This document shows positions 1 through 12,237 of a stretch of DNA of 64,000 bases, piece by piece. This DNA comes from Narthecium ossifragum. Its lineage: Eukaryota; Streptophyta; Magnoliopsida; Dioscoreales; Nartheciaceae. The stretch covers positions 3,347,072 to 3,411,071 of the forward strand of contig OY986965.1 of assembly GCA_963920575.1 (NCBI GenBank). The letters are read 5' to 3'. Position 1 is the stretch's first letter, and each line of letters starts with the position of its first letter. Made by a program: the position numbers and the translations under genes. The notes beneath the pieces were generated by a model. It was not told the origin of the DNA. It did not search any database and saw only the letters and a list, made by a program, of their open reading frames with translations.

Positions 1-153
1 GGTCAAAATCGATTCTCTCTCTTACTCCTGCGTCAGCAAATCAAAAAAGCAGTCAAAATAACAAAAAAACAGGTCAAAATTAAAATTGATTCTCTCTCTC
101 CCTCTTACGTCAGCAAATTCAGGAAAAGAAGTCAAAATACACACAAAAGCCGG
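1..153. repeat. Two-unit tandem repeat at the left edge
   Basis: Two adjacent units of about 75-80 bp both run GGTCAAAAT, then GATTCTCTCTC, then CGTCAGCAAAT, then GTCAAAATA. A third GGTCAAAAT follows near position 153. The array may continue beyond the window. No coding potential is seen. Confidence 0.6.
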
Positions 154-462
154 TCAAAATTGGGTAATTAAGTAATTTACATGCCATGGTAGATTATAAC
201 CATGATTAAACCATGGTTAAGTTAGAGGGATAGACGGAAGGGTAGGTTTACGGATTTGTTAAAATTTCAAGGGTATTTTAGTAAACTGAAAAAATATAAT
301 GATAATTATGATATTTTGAAACATTTGAAGGATAGATATATAAAAAGCCCTTGTAAGTACTGCATTTTCATTTTTGACGACCGGTTTTGAGGATTCTAAA
401 TTCGATTTTTGGATTCGTGCAAAATCAAACTTTTTTTTCCAAAGAGTATATGTAAATAACTT

Positions 463-468
463 AAAAAA
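463..468 (-). terminator. RNA polymerase III terminator of the tRNA
   Basis: Six T residues on the minus strand start 5 nt beyond the tRNA 3' end. This is the standard Pol III stop signal and supports a functional tRNA gene. Confidence 0.75.
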
Positions 469-472
469 TAAA

Positions 473-554
473 CGTCGACAGCAGGGTTCGAACCTGCGCG
501 GGCGAAGCCCAACAGATTTCAAGTCTGTCTCCTTAACCACTCGGACATATCGAC
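473..554 (-). tRNA. tRNA-Ser (anticodon UGA)
   Basis: Read on the minus strand, this 82-nt sequence folds as a type II (long variable arm) tRNA. The 7-bp acceptor stem pairs GTCGATA with TGTCGAC (one G-T pair), with discriminator G. The D-arm carries the serine-like GAGTGGTTAAGG. The anticodon stem ACAGA/TCTGT encloses loop CTTGAAA, giving anticodon TGA at 521-519. A variable arm with TGGGCTTCGCCC follows, then a T-arm with GGTTCGAACC, which is also the B box. It decodes UCA-type serine codons in cytosolic translation. The sequence is the nuclear type rather than the plastid trnS. No intron is seen. The 3' CCA is not encoded, as expected. Confidence 0.95.
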
Positions 555-555
555 G

Positions 556-2140
556 CTTTTAACTATAGATGACTTGTTAAATATATGACTAAATATCACG
601 TCCACCACTCTAACTTGGGACTTGGGAGGCATCTACAAATGCCCCTAGGCTCCCCCAACAATAACAAATTAAATTTATAGATTATTAGTCTTTACACCAA
701 ATCCAATAAACTTATTCACTGGTACATCACCCTAAGATGTTTTAATGGGTTTACACCATTTTAAGACAGTTATGGGAGATTAGGTATTTTGCATGACACT
801 TTTACCCCTACTTCATATATATTAAATATTTGATGCATTATATATAGCTGTATTTAATTTATGGCAGTTATGAGTTGTTTTATTTCCATTTTTGGTGTAA
901 TCCATGCAAATCAATTTTGATTTGATGACAAATCGGTTTCGATTGATTTTGATTTGATGACATCATGATTCCACCCCCTCCTTCTCTCCATCCTTCCATA
1001 ACTGACATCGGTTTTGATGACATCATGATTATTCCATTTATTTTCATAATTATATTAATGAAAAAAAGAGAAAATAAATACTACAAAGATGAGATAAGAG
1101 AATACTAAAATACATTCATGTATAATCTGCAAAGATTCTTTTTTACATGATGAATGGTATTCTCTTTTTACAAAGAGAATACTNNNNNNNNNNNNNNNNN
1201 NNNNNNNNNNNNNNNNNNNNNNNNNNNNNNNNNNNNNNNNNNNNNNNNNNNNNNNNNNNNNNNNNNNNNNNNNNNNNNNNNNNNNNNNNNNNNNNNNNNN
1301 NNNNNNNNNNNNNNNNNNNNNNNNNNNNNNNNNNNNNNNNNNNNNNNNNNNNNNNNNNNNNNNNNNNNNNNNNNNNNNNNNNNTTTAGGAGGTAAAACTA
1401 ATGATGTAGATTTTATTAGCAGGATAAGTCCATATTATGGTGCTCTGAACAAAAACCCCTTAAATTTAACCTATTACCAGTAACCAGTTGAGCTTTAATA
1501 AGGGCTTTGTTTTGTTCTTTAAGCTGAGTCAGATTCCCTGGCATGGTAGAACCCCCATAATACATCCTAGTCGTGTGCATGGTAGCTGCCATGTGCTAGC
1601 CACGCTCGCTTCCCTTGGATGTATCCGCATCAACAAATCCAATCCATTAATTCATCTAAATTAAAACGCTAATTTGCTTCATGGTATTATAGGTTGGATA
1701 TGATTAATAATCATATGTCCCTCACTTTATCTCATATTTGATGTGATTTTAAGCGTGGGATAAATAATCCCATTGGAACTCCATATCATGTACATGAGAT
1801 AAAATAATCCTAAAAGAAGATAGGATATGTAATCCCATGAGAAGATAAAGATCCATTGGATTAAAAAATAAAAAAATTTAAATATTTGATTAAATCTTTT
1901 TCCATTTTATTCTTTGCCTTACGAAACAAAAACAAAGGAGAAGAGTTTAATATGTTACCTCTCCACTGGAGGTGACAAATCCTTCCCACTGTCGAGGTAT
2001 ATTGTTCAATATGTTATCTTGGTTCACGACATTTGAACCATGCTTCTGAAGAAGAGATCATGCAATGCAGTTACAGGTCCCAAACACTGAGCATTCTGTG
2101 CATGTTTCCATTCCTCATTTCATCCAAGAAAAGGAAGAAC
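556..2140. other. Intergenic DNA with an assembly gap
   Basis: AT-rich sequence with short direct repeats (for example GACATCATGATT twice near 958-1030). I see no gene. It contains the 200-base run of N described separately. Confidence 0.6.
1184..1383. other. Assembly gap (200 N)
   Basis: A run of exactly 200 N. A round number suggests a scaffold gap of estimated or fixed size. Open frames crossing it are meaningless. Confidence 0.99.
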
Positions 2141-2347
2141 AACTAACAAATAGAACCACAGGAGACCGTTCATCCAGCATATGCTTTGACAAGGCGATGC
2201 AGCGCATGTTATTCTGATTTTTCTTGGTTTTCTGAGGATGGCTTGAGGGCTCCTCTTGGGATGGATTTGTAATTCTACTTGTTACTTGCCTTTTGACTCA
2301 ACTAATCCAAAAAAAAAAAAAAAAAAAAAAAACTAACAAATAGAACC
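2141..2347 (+). mobile_element. Short poly-A retroinsertion (5'-truncated LINE or SINE)
   Basis: A 17-bp direct repeat, AACTAACAAATAGAACC, lies at 2141-2157 and 2331-2347. Between the copies is about 173 bp ending in a run of more than 20 A (from 2309). Long exact target duplications with a 3' poly-A are the mark of target-primed reverse transcription. The body has the GGGATGGATTTGTAATTC look of a plant LINE tail, but no LINE protein is left, so LINE versus SINE is not settled. Confidence 0.85.
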
Positions 2348-2593
2348 CACTCGGTTCTCATGACACACTCACAAGCTTCAAACCCGAGCCGAAATGGAAT
2401 GTATAAGTTACTCCAGTAATAATAGTCCTTAATTCAAAGGAAGAGGGTGTCCACAGTGACAAGATCACAATTCATTCAATATTTGATTGTCCATTTAATG
2501 CATAAATGCATTATTTACTTTCAAGTCACGCTGAGATATTATTCTGAAAGGAAGTCCTTTGAACTCAGACTGAGATCAGAGTATATGTGAAAT

Positions 2594-5500
2594 CTAAGAG
2601 ACAGCGGAGCGTACACAGATTCTCCGCTGAATAGGGGTTCTACAAGAAGGGCAGTCCTTCATACCTTGCTCCTCATGGAGTCGATTGCAAGAAACGCAAA
2701 CAACTTGATGGGCACAGGGAAGGAAGACAACAGACATCTCCTCGGTCAAGCACATCACGCACTCTCGCTCACGCTGCACATCTTCAGATTCGGTTTCCCC
2801 AGGATCTGGAAAGTTACCAATAATATTGCCATCTCTTTCCTTTCTTCCATCTGAAACGTGTGAAGCATAGCTAGCATCCATGCCCAACTTTAGTCCTGCA
2901 ATCTTCGAAGAGTCTGTAATTAGCCTCAACTGCGAAATCTGGGTTTCAAGTCTCCTAATGTTGTCTTTGTATCTTTCCAAATCATTTACTGCCTTTATTT
3001 TTAGTTCATCATCCTTCGACTTTCCCGAGGTCTCAATCTGCTCCCGTTCTTTTCTCTCGGAACTCACCCAGGTAAGTGCCTCATTCTTCAGCTTTTCTTC
3101 TTGTCTGAATCTAGCCTGTGAGTCATTCTCACAAAGTGGCATCAAAAGTTATAACAGAAGCACATGAAACTATAAAGCAAGGGCAAGACAAAGTAGACTG
3201 CAATTGAAAATTGCATTTTAATTTGATCTGGAATAATCCTTGCAACTAAATGAAGAAAGAAAGCATTTAACATATTAGCTGTCAAACACAAATGTAAACT
3301 CAGAAGAACAGATGGGAGGATATTAATCTTACAATTAACTGCTTAGACGTCTCTTTTTTCTCTACTGCCTACAAGACTACAACTTCTCTGATTCCTTCAC
3401 CTTTTCCCACCACTTGAAGTAAAGTTTTTCAAGAGAAAGTATAGCTCCCATGTTCAAAAAAGAAAATAGAGTTTTTCAATAGAAATAATGGCTCTCAAGA
3501 AGGAAGTAGGTAACACTGTCCAGAAAGAGAAATACCAAATGCACCACACTTTTTTGCATTCGATGGGGAACCACCGAATCATATGCTAACATGTTCGGTG
3601 GGCAATGAGCCACACTGCTAAGAATCATTAAATATTTCAGCCATTGCCCACCAAACATATTTTTGTACATTCGGTGGTTGCCCACCAAACATGTTTTTAT
3701 ACATTCGATAGATGTGGTGTACTTGGCAAAAAAATGTGGCATGTTTGGAATTTCCCTTCCAGAAATTATGTACTTGGCAAAAAATGTGGCATATTTGAAA
3801 TTCCCCTTCCAGAAATTATACCCAACAGGTAAAAGAAACAAACATGTAACGAATTTATGTCACTTGGCGAGATGTGTAAAGAAAATGGCACATTGACCAA
3901 AATAGAAGTTGAAAAAGTTGAGTGAATCACCTACAAGTATACCGTTAGTTTTGTGCTTCCGACATTTATATGTATGCTTTCTTTCCATTTACAAATACCG
4001 AGTGGCGACACTCCCTAATTTTCTACACGGAAGACAATAGATCCTATAATGTATTCAATTTGCAATGTCTATTCTGATAATGGGAACCCTTTTATGATAT
4101 TTGCGACTTTAGACCATATATTGACTCATATCTCTTTTTCTATCATTTCAATTGTAATTATGATTCATTTGATGATCTTAGTTCACAAAATGATAAGATT
4201 GTGTGATTCGTCAGAAAAAGGCATAATAGCTACTTTTAATTTCTCGTTGGGATAATTCAGGCCACTTTTCGTCAAGTACTTTATATGAGTCACTAATCTT
4301 CCATTCATGGAGTTTTTCCATTATTCATATGATTCGCTATTTTCGAAATCATAAACAAGATCTCCAGACAATAACTGCACCAAGCGCCATTTTTATCCAA
4401 GGTTTCGCTACGTCGGGTCTTTCAAACGATCTTTTCTATAACTAAAACTGAGTAATCGCTAATCGTTCATAAAATTATTAATTTCTCATTGGATTTATTC
4501 GGGACATTTTCTGTTATGTAATTTATACGAGTCATTAATCTTCCTTTCATGGAGTTTCTCTATTATTCATATGATTCCCCTATTTGAGTAATCATAAACA
4601 TGATCTTTAGACAATAAGCACACCAAGTGCCATTTCTATCCAAGGCTTTCCTATATCGGGTCTTTCAATGGATCTTTAGACAATTATGACTCTTTCGTAT
4701 GAAATACGAAAGAGTCATTAATCTTCCTTTCATGGAGTTTCTCCATTATTCATATGATTCCCCTATTTTTGTAAAAATAAGCATGATCTTTAGACAATAA
4801 GCACACCAAGTGCCATTTCTATCCAAGGCTTTGCTACGTACGGATCTTTCATATAAAAACCTTAGTAATCTGTAATCGTTCTTGAATCAAGGAGTTTATC
4901 TTTGTCTATTTCGATTTTAGTCGAATCCATAATCTTGCCACCTGTCATCCCTTTATAACAACTAGCCTGCTTTTTTGCATGCAATTCAGAAGACGAAGCT
5001 AGACTATCTATTTCATAAAAACCTACAATAGCCACGAGTCATTAAGACAAAGCGAATTGATGATGTCCCCAAATATCTGGAACAAAACTAATGTCTGCGA
5101 ATGTGACATGATGTGCTTTAATAATCAAATAATTGTACATTCTTCCAATTAGAGTCAACCTACATAGAATTTTAACCATGCTCCAATTAATCTTGTTCTG
5201 CAGCAAATACGAACTCTTGGAGTAAGCAAAAAAGCCTAAACTTGAGAAATGAGTCAATATGATAGGTGGATTGACTTCAGAAAAGGACTGACTAAAAATG
5301 CTTTAAAAATTACTCAGAAAATTCTGATGACACAAGTAAAGTTGCCGACATATAGAACAGAATTTCACTTCTCAAGCAACAACCAAAAGTATAACTGTTG
5401 AGAATTACCTCCAGTCGCTCTTGAGACTCCTTTTGTTGTTGGAGTTGCTGCTGGAGCTGAGAGAATTGACGTTTTCCAGTCACAAGTTCTTCCTGTAACA

Positions 5501-7559
5501 ATGTCCGTTCCTTCTCCCATGACTGGAACTTTAAACGTGTTCTTACCTCTCTCCTGGAGACTTCCTGACAAGTGGCAGCTGACTCAACTGCCCGTAACTT
5601 CGCAGTTTCCATCTCCTGCCTTAGTTCAGAATTCTCAAATTCGAGCCTGTGCATAGCTGCACTAGCCCTTCCAACTTGACCGCTTGCCTTGCATAAGGCG
5701 TTCTCCATTTCTGAGAGCTTCTTCATGGTGCTCTCTTCCAAAGCCTGCTTCTCTTTCTTGAGACGTGCCACTTCCTCTTTTTCTTGCCTGAGGGTTTGGA
5801 GCTCAGCTTTGTCTTTGGTTAGTCTACGGGCAGCCTGCATCACCTTCTGTTGGGCCCAATCATTCCACTCCTGCAGCTGGCCCTGTAGTTCACGCACACG
5901 AGGTATCAACTTTAGCAACATCTCATCTTTCTTGTCCTGGGGGCCCCAGTTCCCAGACATCTTATCCAATGGCAAGCTAGCATAGCTGCTATAATTTGCA
6001 GCGTCGACACTAGGAACAGCTTTCGGAATAATTCCAGTGGCACTTGTAGAAGGCAGTGATAGAGTAAGCTCAGTGCTTGCAAGCGCACTGCTTAAATTTG
6101 CCATACTATATGATGAACTAGCTGATGGACTAGCAGTAAGAGAAAGAGTAAGGTTGGCATCTGGCTGTTGTGCATCCACTCCTACCACTTTATTTAGCTT
6201 TAGGGCGGAATGCTTCAATGTTATGCTGCTAGCTTTTGACAGAGACTTGCAGTTCTTGTCTAAGACCAAACCCCCAAAGGCAGCATGTTTTCCTGCTCTT
6301 ACAGTTGCTTTAGATCCAAATACTCGGTAGCTCTTCTCAAAGTGAACTGATTTCTGTCGAAGGATGGAATCCCTCTTCGAATTACCAAGATGACCCTTTT
6401 TACTGCTAGCCACCTTCTCTTCTGGCGTAGATCGTTCACATGCACCAGCAGATGAAGGTTTTACTAGCATATTCACCGAGAGAGTCGCCAGATGCCCCTT
6501 CTCAGGATTAAGATTTGACATGGCAGTATGCGCATCACTTGGTGCAACAAAGCTGCCAGACGAATGAGAAACAAATGCAGATGATGATTCGTCCACCGAG
6601 CGGTCGGAGAAAGAGTTTTGAATTTCCTTCCCCAAGTTATACTCTGATACTCTGCGGTGCGCTATAGGCATGGAAAACCTATTAGAAGGTAAGCTTGGGA
6701 GGCCTACTACGGGTACTAGTTCAGGTTGCAGAGAACTTTGATGGCAAGGTAGTAAAGTATTCAGCTTGCTGGATCCAGGAACACTTAATTCGGGCGTAGC
6801 AACTGAGTTAGAATCAGTAGAATCAGTCTCCGATCCCAATTGGGGTTCTGTAGAGCTACATGAGGCATTGTCATCATTTCCCAGAGGTCCTTCCGTCGCA
6901 CAAGCATGAGAAACATTCATATCACATATCAGCAAACACCACATTGCATCTCCCATAGTAAAGAATGGTCGCACCTCCTTAAGCACAGTAACCATTTCTG
7001 CCAACACAATCTTCTCCAGTTTCCTCAAATCATCCTGTAAATTTTCTCTTAAAGAAGAATCCACTTCCTGCTCACTCCTTAAGTACGCCAGTGCATTGTC
7101 CACAATGTTTGAAACAGTGTCCTTGCATCCATAACAGAACCCGGTGCTCAAAACAGCATTCGCCGCAACCTCCTCAGTGTATCCATAAGAAGTGATCTTC
7201 ATAATTGCACTCTTATAGATGGTATCTAAGTTATTTAAGACTATCTCCTCGAGCTCGCTCTCCGTGAGATCACCCCAATCAGCATTTCGACGTTCATCAG
7301 AATCTGGTTGTTCTCTAGGGCCCACTGGACGAGACCGGCAGCAATCACAAACACCAACAGGGTGCTCGAGGTTTGTGTCGACCGGGGCTTTCTCCACTGG
7401 GAACAGCTCATATCCAGAGCATTCGGCTTGCTCTGGGGCAAGGATGGCCTGGTCCGACATAGGCGGATCAGCTCTGAACTTTCTCTTGTTCCCACTTCCT
7501 TTTTCTTGTACAGGTTTAGAAGAGAAAGGAGTACCACTTTTAGCAACCATCGTCGCCAT
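2594..7559 (-). CDS. RF298: RF298/RF4-type C3HC4 RING E3 ubiquitin ligase
   Basis: Two coding exons, 7559..5409 and 3115..2594, join in phase 0 at a GT donor (5408-5407) and an AG acceptor (3117-3116). The product is 890 residues, close to the size I recall for the Arabidopsis RF298/RF4 proteins. The N-terminus has a basic KRKFR segment near residue 25. A conserved block at about 94-220, starting [14 protein letters not shown], is typical of this family. A Ser/Thr-rich low-complexity middle follows, then a long coiled coil (about 542-790) that crosses the splice junction. The C-terminal RING has Cys 836, 839, 851, His 853, Cys 857, 860, 872 and 875, a complete C3HC4 zinc set. The expected role is transfer of ubiquitin from an E2 to substrates, with dimerisation through the coiled coil; substrates cannot be read from sequence. 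ATG at 7559 is chosen for its MATMVAK start. RF4 or a MND1-interacting relative are the alternatives. Confidence 0.93.
3660..3821. repeat. Two short tandem duplications in the intron
   Basis: A unit of about 52 bp beginning TACTTGGCAAAAAA and ending CCAGAAATTATG/C is present twice (about 3718-3768 and 3770-3821). Just before it, a unit of about 36 bp with GCCCACCAAACAT and ACATTCG is also doubled (from about 3646). Both are intronic. Confidence 0.75.
4287..4880. repeat. Three-unit degenerate tandem repeat
   Basis: Units begin GAGTCA(C/T)TAATCTTCC at 4287, 4529 and 4712. Each continues with TTCATGGAGTTTCTC, TTATTCATATGATTC, a TTTAGACAATAA block and GCCATTTCTATCCAAGG. Spacings are 242 and 183 bp, so units vary by internal deletion. 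Not recognised as a known family. Confidence 0.75.
4688..4716. repeat. Perfect 13-bp hairpin inside the tandem repeat
   Basis: GACTCTTTCGTAT, a 3-nt loop GAA, then the exact reverse complement. It lies at the start of the third tandem unit. Confidence 0.8.
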
Positions 7560-8280
7560 TCAATTGCTAGTAGTCAATCCTCTTCGAAGATTCTCTGTCA
7601 ATCACAAAATCAAATGTTCATGGAATGTTCAATGCAATTGGAGCGGTGATGTAATAATCCAGAGCTTAAAGAGGGATTGGAATTAAAACTTATTGACAAA
7701 TAAATCGGGAGAAAAATAAGCCCAATTCCTGCATAAACCAGACAAAACCCCAAAAATCACGACCGAAAAAAGAAGATCCAACAAAACATTCATCCACGAT
7801 CATCGATAGCGAAAATTGGATCAAAACACCGCGAGCACCACCCTCCATAAACTCGTACCCAGACATTTTCTCGACATTAATCAGATCAACCAAAGAGTTA
7901 GATTCCCAAGAAAGAATCCCAGAACGCCCTCCGATTCCCACCCAAAAACACAACCAAGCGCGATTCAAGGTATTATTATAAAGGATTCAGCATCGAAGTT
8001 ATCGAGAAAAATCCCCCCAAAAAAGGGCGAGAGAGACATCGCGATCCTACTCTCATGCATGTCGATGAGATGGATCGGGACGCACCCTATTCGAGAGTTG
8101 AGACTGCGACGATCAGTCGGCGGGACGATCTAGCATCGCCGGAGGACACCCGAGCCGGTGTAGAGCTGCCGCACGAGCGCCGCGAGAAGACGAGACCACC
8201 CCTCTCTCTCTCTCTCTCTCTCTCTCTTATATCTCTCTCCATATATATATGTCCTAATTTGGTACCATAGGAATTATAAA
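7560..8280 (-). promoter_or_regulatory. 5' leader and promoter side of the RING ligase gene
   Basis: On the minus strand a good AG acceptor (TTGACAG at 7601-7595) lies 35 nt upstream of the ATG. This suggests a 5' UTR intron with the first exon further up, probably within the GC-richer 8040-8190 stretch. The donor could not be fixed. A (CT)n tract flanks the putative leader upstream. Confidence 0.45.
8202..8227. repeat. (CT)13 microsatellite
   Basis: An uninterrupted CT dinucleotide run, followed by more TCTC-rich sequence and a second CT run near 8300. GA/CT tracts are common in plant 5' leader and promoter regions. Confidence 0.85.
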
Positions 8281-8721
8281 CCAATATAAATATATATATC
8301 TCTCTCTCTCAGTATGCGTTACATTGTAACGGATTATATTAAATGCCTCAGAATATGCGTTTTAAATACTAAATCAGCATATCCTCAGAACGCCCCCACC
8401 GTGAGTACACAATCACAGCCGTAGGTTTATCTTGAGATATCCAAACTCGAATCTCAATGTAAGGTGAGGGTGGGGATGTAAATACTCATAAAGCAGAGAA
8501 TATTTGACTAAAAAAGAGGATGATACTGAAACATATTTATGGTTTAACCATATTTTCAATATATAAATTCTTGATTAGAAAACCATTGAATCTCAAATAG
8601 ATATGTTATTTGAGAAAATTATGAGCCAGACAAGTAGTGAAGTGCTACCAATATGGGAATCTATGCATGTATATCTTTTGGGATATGCTTGTAAATGCGA
8701 AGATTTACTTGATTAAATGAT

Positions 8722-8990
8722 CAGAAATGATTTGTGTACATGCCAATGCATGTGCATTTCACATGTATTCATATACATACCTATCGGTAGCCTAGTACCG
8801 CTAGGCATGTATCGGTAGTGGGATACCGATAAGCATGTATATGAATCGACAACGAACCTATCGGTAGTGGGGTACCAATAGGTTATACATGTCTATTGAT
8901 AGACCACTACCGATAGACATGTATATGAATCGGTTGTTCTACCGATTCAATAATATGAAGTGCACATGCCATGTGCACCAATCAGCGCTC
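8722..8990. mobile_element. Palindrome-array MITE, copy 1
   Basis: A 269-bp element with terminal inverted repeats (left ...TGATTTGTGTACATGCC; right, reverse complement, ...TGATTGGTGCACATGG). It is flanked by 9-bp duplications TTAAATGAT / ATAAATGAT (8 of 9 match; 8713-8721 and 8991-8999). The interior is a chain of short palindromes built on TATCGGTAGTGGG and its complement. A 9-bp duplication points to the Mutator superfamily. No protein is encoded. It lies in the intergenic DNA between PIEZO and the ligase gene. Confidence 0.75.
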
Positions 8991-9146
8991 ATAAATGATT
9001 ATTAGGAAAAGATATCAAGTCCACATAATTGGCTCATTTGATGCCAACCAGCTCAGAATTTGAGACAAAGGCCATTTTGCCCTCCAAATTAAATTCACCG
9101 CTATTCAAGCCCAATATGCTAATTTTAGCAAAAAATTATTCTGAAA

Positions 9147-9442
9147 TGAATAAAGATTCGTGCACATGGACAAGTGACATGTGTAATGCACATGCCACCT
9201 ATGGATAATCAAGTACCGATTCTTTGATCTATCCTATCGTAGCCCACTACGTAGCCAAGTAGTGGGCTACCGACAGGATAGATGAAAGAATCAGTATTTG
9301 ACTCCGATTGAATATATCGGTAACCCACTACTGATAGCTTCATCTATCCCATCGATAGCCCACTACCGATAAAATAGAAAAAAGAGTCGATACTTTGACT
9401 ACCGATCGTGACATGTGTCAGCATGAGCACAAATCAACACTC
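9147..9442. mobile_element. Palindrome-array MITE, copy 2
   Basis: A 296-bp relative of the copy at 8722-8990, with the same ends (left GAATAAAGATTCGTGCAC; right GCACAAATCAACACTC) and the same interior palindromes. Examples are TAGCCCACTACGTAG and TAGTGGGCTACCGA. The flanks TTCTGAAA / TTCTAGAAA are an imperfect target duplication. Confidence 0.7.
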
Positions 9443-10057
9443 TTCTAGAAAACACACTAATATCTTAGTACAATTTCGGGAGAAACTTGCGAATGTTGAC
9501 ACTTATTTGCCAGGTCTAAATTATTCCATCTGATGAGCTATGATCTTGTGGGTTAAATTCTCCAATAAAATACAAACAAGAACGAAATCTGTACATGGTT
9601 TTCTGTTGATCTTTCTATCATTCTGTCAAACAAATATATGGCAATGAAATCAAGACGGCTGAAAAATTGCCTGCTTGAATCGCTATCCAAGATACAGATA
9701 TATACAAATGAGACACACATTCTCAAACAATGCAATCAAAACTCGCTCGTGGAACCACAATCATAAAAGTTTTAGCTCAACCTCGGCATACATATCAAAC
9801 TAGCAACTTCTGATCGGAAGTCCGATGGCAGCAGAACTGGTTCATTGAAACTGCCGCTATTGTGGTGTTCTGTATCTATGCAGCTGACATACCCCGCAAA
9901 ATAGTGCAATGAAACCACCGTGAGCGAAAACTTTGCATTGTTTGGGGGACCAAGTCAATCAATGATGGCTCTGATTGCTTCCTTTGCCTTGGCCGATCAG
10001 TGTTAGTATAGTCATCACATTCCTATATTATCCACATATGCTGCATCCGCTCTGTAC
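9443..10057. other. 3' flank and probable 3' UTR of PIEZO
   Basis: No open reading frame of note and no recognised repeat. It follows the PIEZO stop codon on the minus strand and probably holds its 3' UTR. I could not fix a polyadenylation site. Confidence 0.5.
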
Positions 10058-12237
10058 CTAGTCGGGATTGGTGTACTCCAAAAGCATGTGCGGCGACCGG
10101 TAAATCTTGACCAACGTCCAGTATAGAACTTCTTCAACTTCCAGTTCACCCTCTGCCCGTGCAGCATATATATCCTCACAAATGGCTATCAATCTGCATC
10201 CAAGAGATAGTGCATCTGAATATTCATAAACAAAAGCCAATGATATCAAATAGCAAGGAGAACCCCATGCTACATATTCTGAAGTTCTGCAACTGGAGTA
10301 AGGAATTAATTTGCGAGGTTGAAGCAAGGAAACAGAACCGTTAAACTATAGACGGATTGAAAAAGAAAGAAAGTTCCCAAAGTGTGCAGTGCCTAGACAA
10401 ATTTACCATAAAGATACATAAGCATTGGACAAACATGGAGTTTTCCATTGCACACTTGTCCAACTGGATATCCTCTAGTGCAAAGACAACTGATCTATAG
10501 TGTCCCAGAAACTATCAAGTCCTAGCTGACACTCCTGGTTATATCATTGTCGCCTAAAATCACTCTCAGTACTTCACCTATATGAATGGCAAACAGACAA
10601 GGAGGTACCGACTCAACGATTAATGTCAGCGCCAGGCGTGTGAGACAGAGGTCATCAGTTGTGTGATTGAAAATCTAATGTGCGATGAGGGTTCCAAGGA
10701 TACCTTTCATGCTTTAACCAAAAAGGTGCTACTGGCTAGAAGATTCTTATCACTAAGAAAGCCATTTCATAGGTTTAAACTATGAAGTTAGTGCAGGTTA
10801 GAAGATTCTTTATCTTAAAAACTACAGGGAGCAAACATGCATGCTGTCATTGGAATATTAGAAGGCATTCTAGCACTGCAGTATAAGTCCATTATCTTTT
10901 CTTTTTGTGTACTATTACATATATAATGATCCCAGTCTACAGCATCAGATATGCTCAGCAAATATATACATCAAAACTTCAGGAGAATTCTTGACATCAA
11001 GGATCACATTCTGATGGAGGTATATAAGCGGAGATGCCATTAAGAGATCAGATGGATAAAAAATTGGACTATTATGACGATTACAAGTTGGAAAAAAATA
11101 TAACTATTAATTGCTACCAGACAGCTGTACAAGCAAAACAGCAGATGAAATGCAAAATGTGTAATTCCAAGTTCAATTACTACCTGTCACAAGAAGGAAG
11201 GTTCTCAAATGGTATTCTCATTCTTAAGTCAGAACATTGTAGTCTGATAAATCGACCAACCGCTAGCACAAAAGTAAGGTAAAGACTCCAAATGCTGAAC
11301 TTGCTAAGAGTTTCTCCAAGAATACCCTCTGGAAAATCATTTAAAACTGGATTAGAAACTAAACATACAGAAAAACTCTGCACAATAAGTTGCTTCGCTT
11401 TCACAAGCAAGACATTTTAATTAGACACCTAAGACATATCCAGTACTAACTATTCAGTCTACTAATTTAGAACATACGCGGTGTCTCCTCAGATACGATG
11501 AAAGCTGATGGTCCTGTCAACCCCTCACATCCCACATCTGGTGTACCAGTATCATGAAAGGACCACCATGGAGCGGGAGCACTCCCATGATTTAGGAAAA
11601 GGTCACCATCAACCAAATCGACCTGCGTAAAGAATACTAGTTAAATTTCGTACAATTATCAGGGGATAGAAATGGACTAAAGCTATTAGCTTGAAATTGC
11701 AAACCCGCTACTATTTAGGAAAAGATAATTGCTTCATACTTGTTGCTCAAGATGCCGCACTTCGCCTGAGCCTGTGACCCTGAAGTATCTAGGATAAACA
11801 TCATATATTCCAAAACTTTCAGCAGTTCCATTCAGTACTTTTTTGACCTGATATGGACTGGAGCAGTTCTCAACCGGTATTTCATACTTCACAACTTCTT
11901 TCCCTTTTGGCCTCTCCCTAATAAATTCCCATGTGAAAATAATGCTCATGTTATGGTCAAGGGATCGAATAAATTTATTTTGAACCACAGGAGGGACCAG
12001 CCACATCGTGCTTGCAGCAGATTGGCAGCAGATCAACTGGATGTCCTTGACATTGTATGCGGCAAGATAAGGGTCTGGGTCTAGTTTATCATGAGATTCC
12101 AAATCTTCCCATGGAAATCTTTCACATAAAGTCGTTTGGAACAGGGTAAGCCTTCCACCTGCAGCTTTGATATCAATATGGACATTCACATCGATAATGG
12201 GATTTGCAATGTTTGTTGGATTACCGCTGCTATACAT
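10058..12237 (-). CDS. PIEZO: PIEZO exons 18-21 (cap, inner helix, C-terminus)
   Basis: Exons 12237..11740, 11622..11478, 11328..11184, 10193..10058. Exons 18-19 encode the cap between outer and inner pore helices ([14 protein letters not shown], then [42 protein letters not shown]). Exon 20 holds the inner helix [19 protein letters not shown] and the post-helix [16 protein letters not shown]. Exon 21 ends [20 protein letters not shown]...NPD and a TAG stop. Confidence 0.93.

Larger units (their letters stand above)
3116..5408 (-). other. Intron of the RING ligase gene
   Basis: This 2.3-kb intron has GT..AG borders on the minus strand. It is occupied largely by the tandem repeats listed separately. 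I see no nested gene. Confidence 0.85.

Noticed and set aside
1147..1483. Open frames across 1184-1383
   Set aside because: They cross a run of 200 N and have no meaning.
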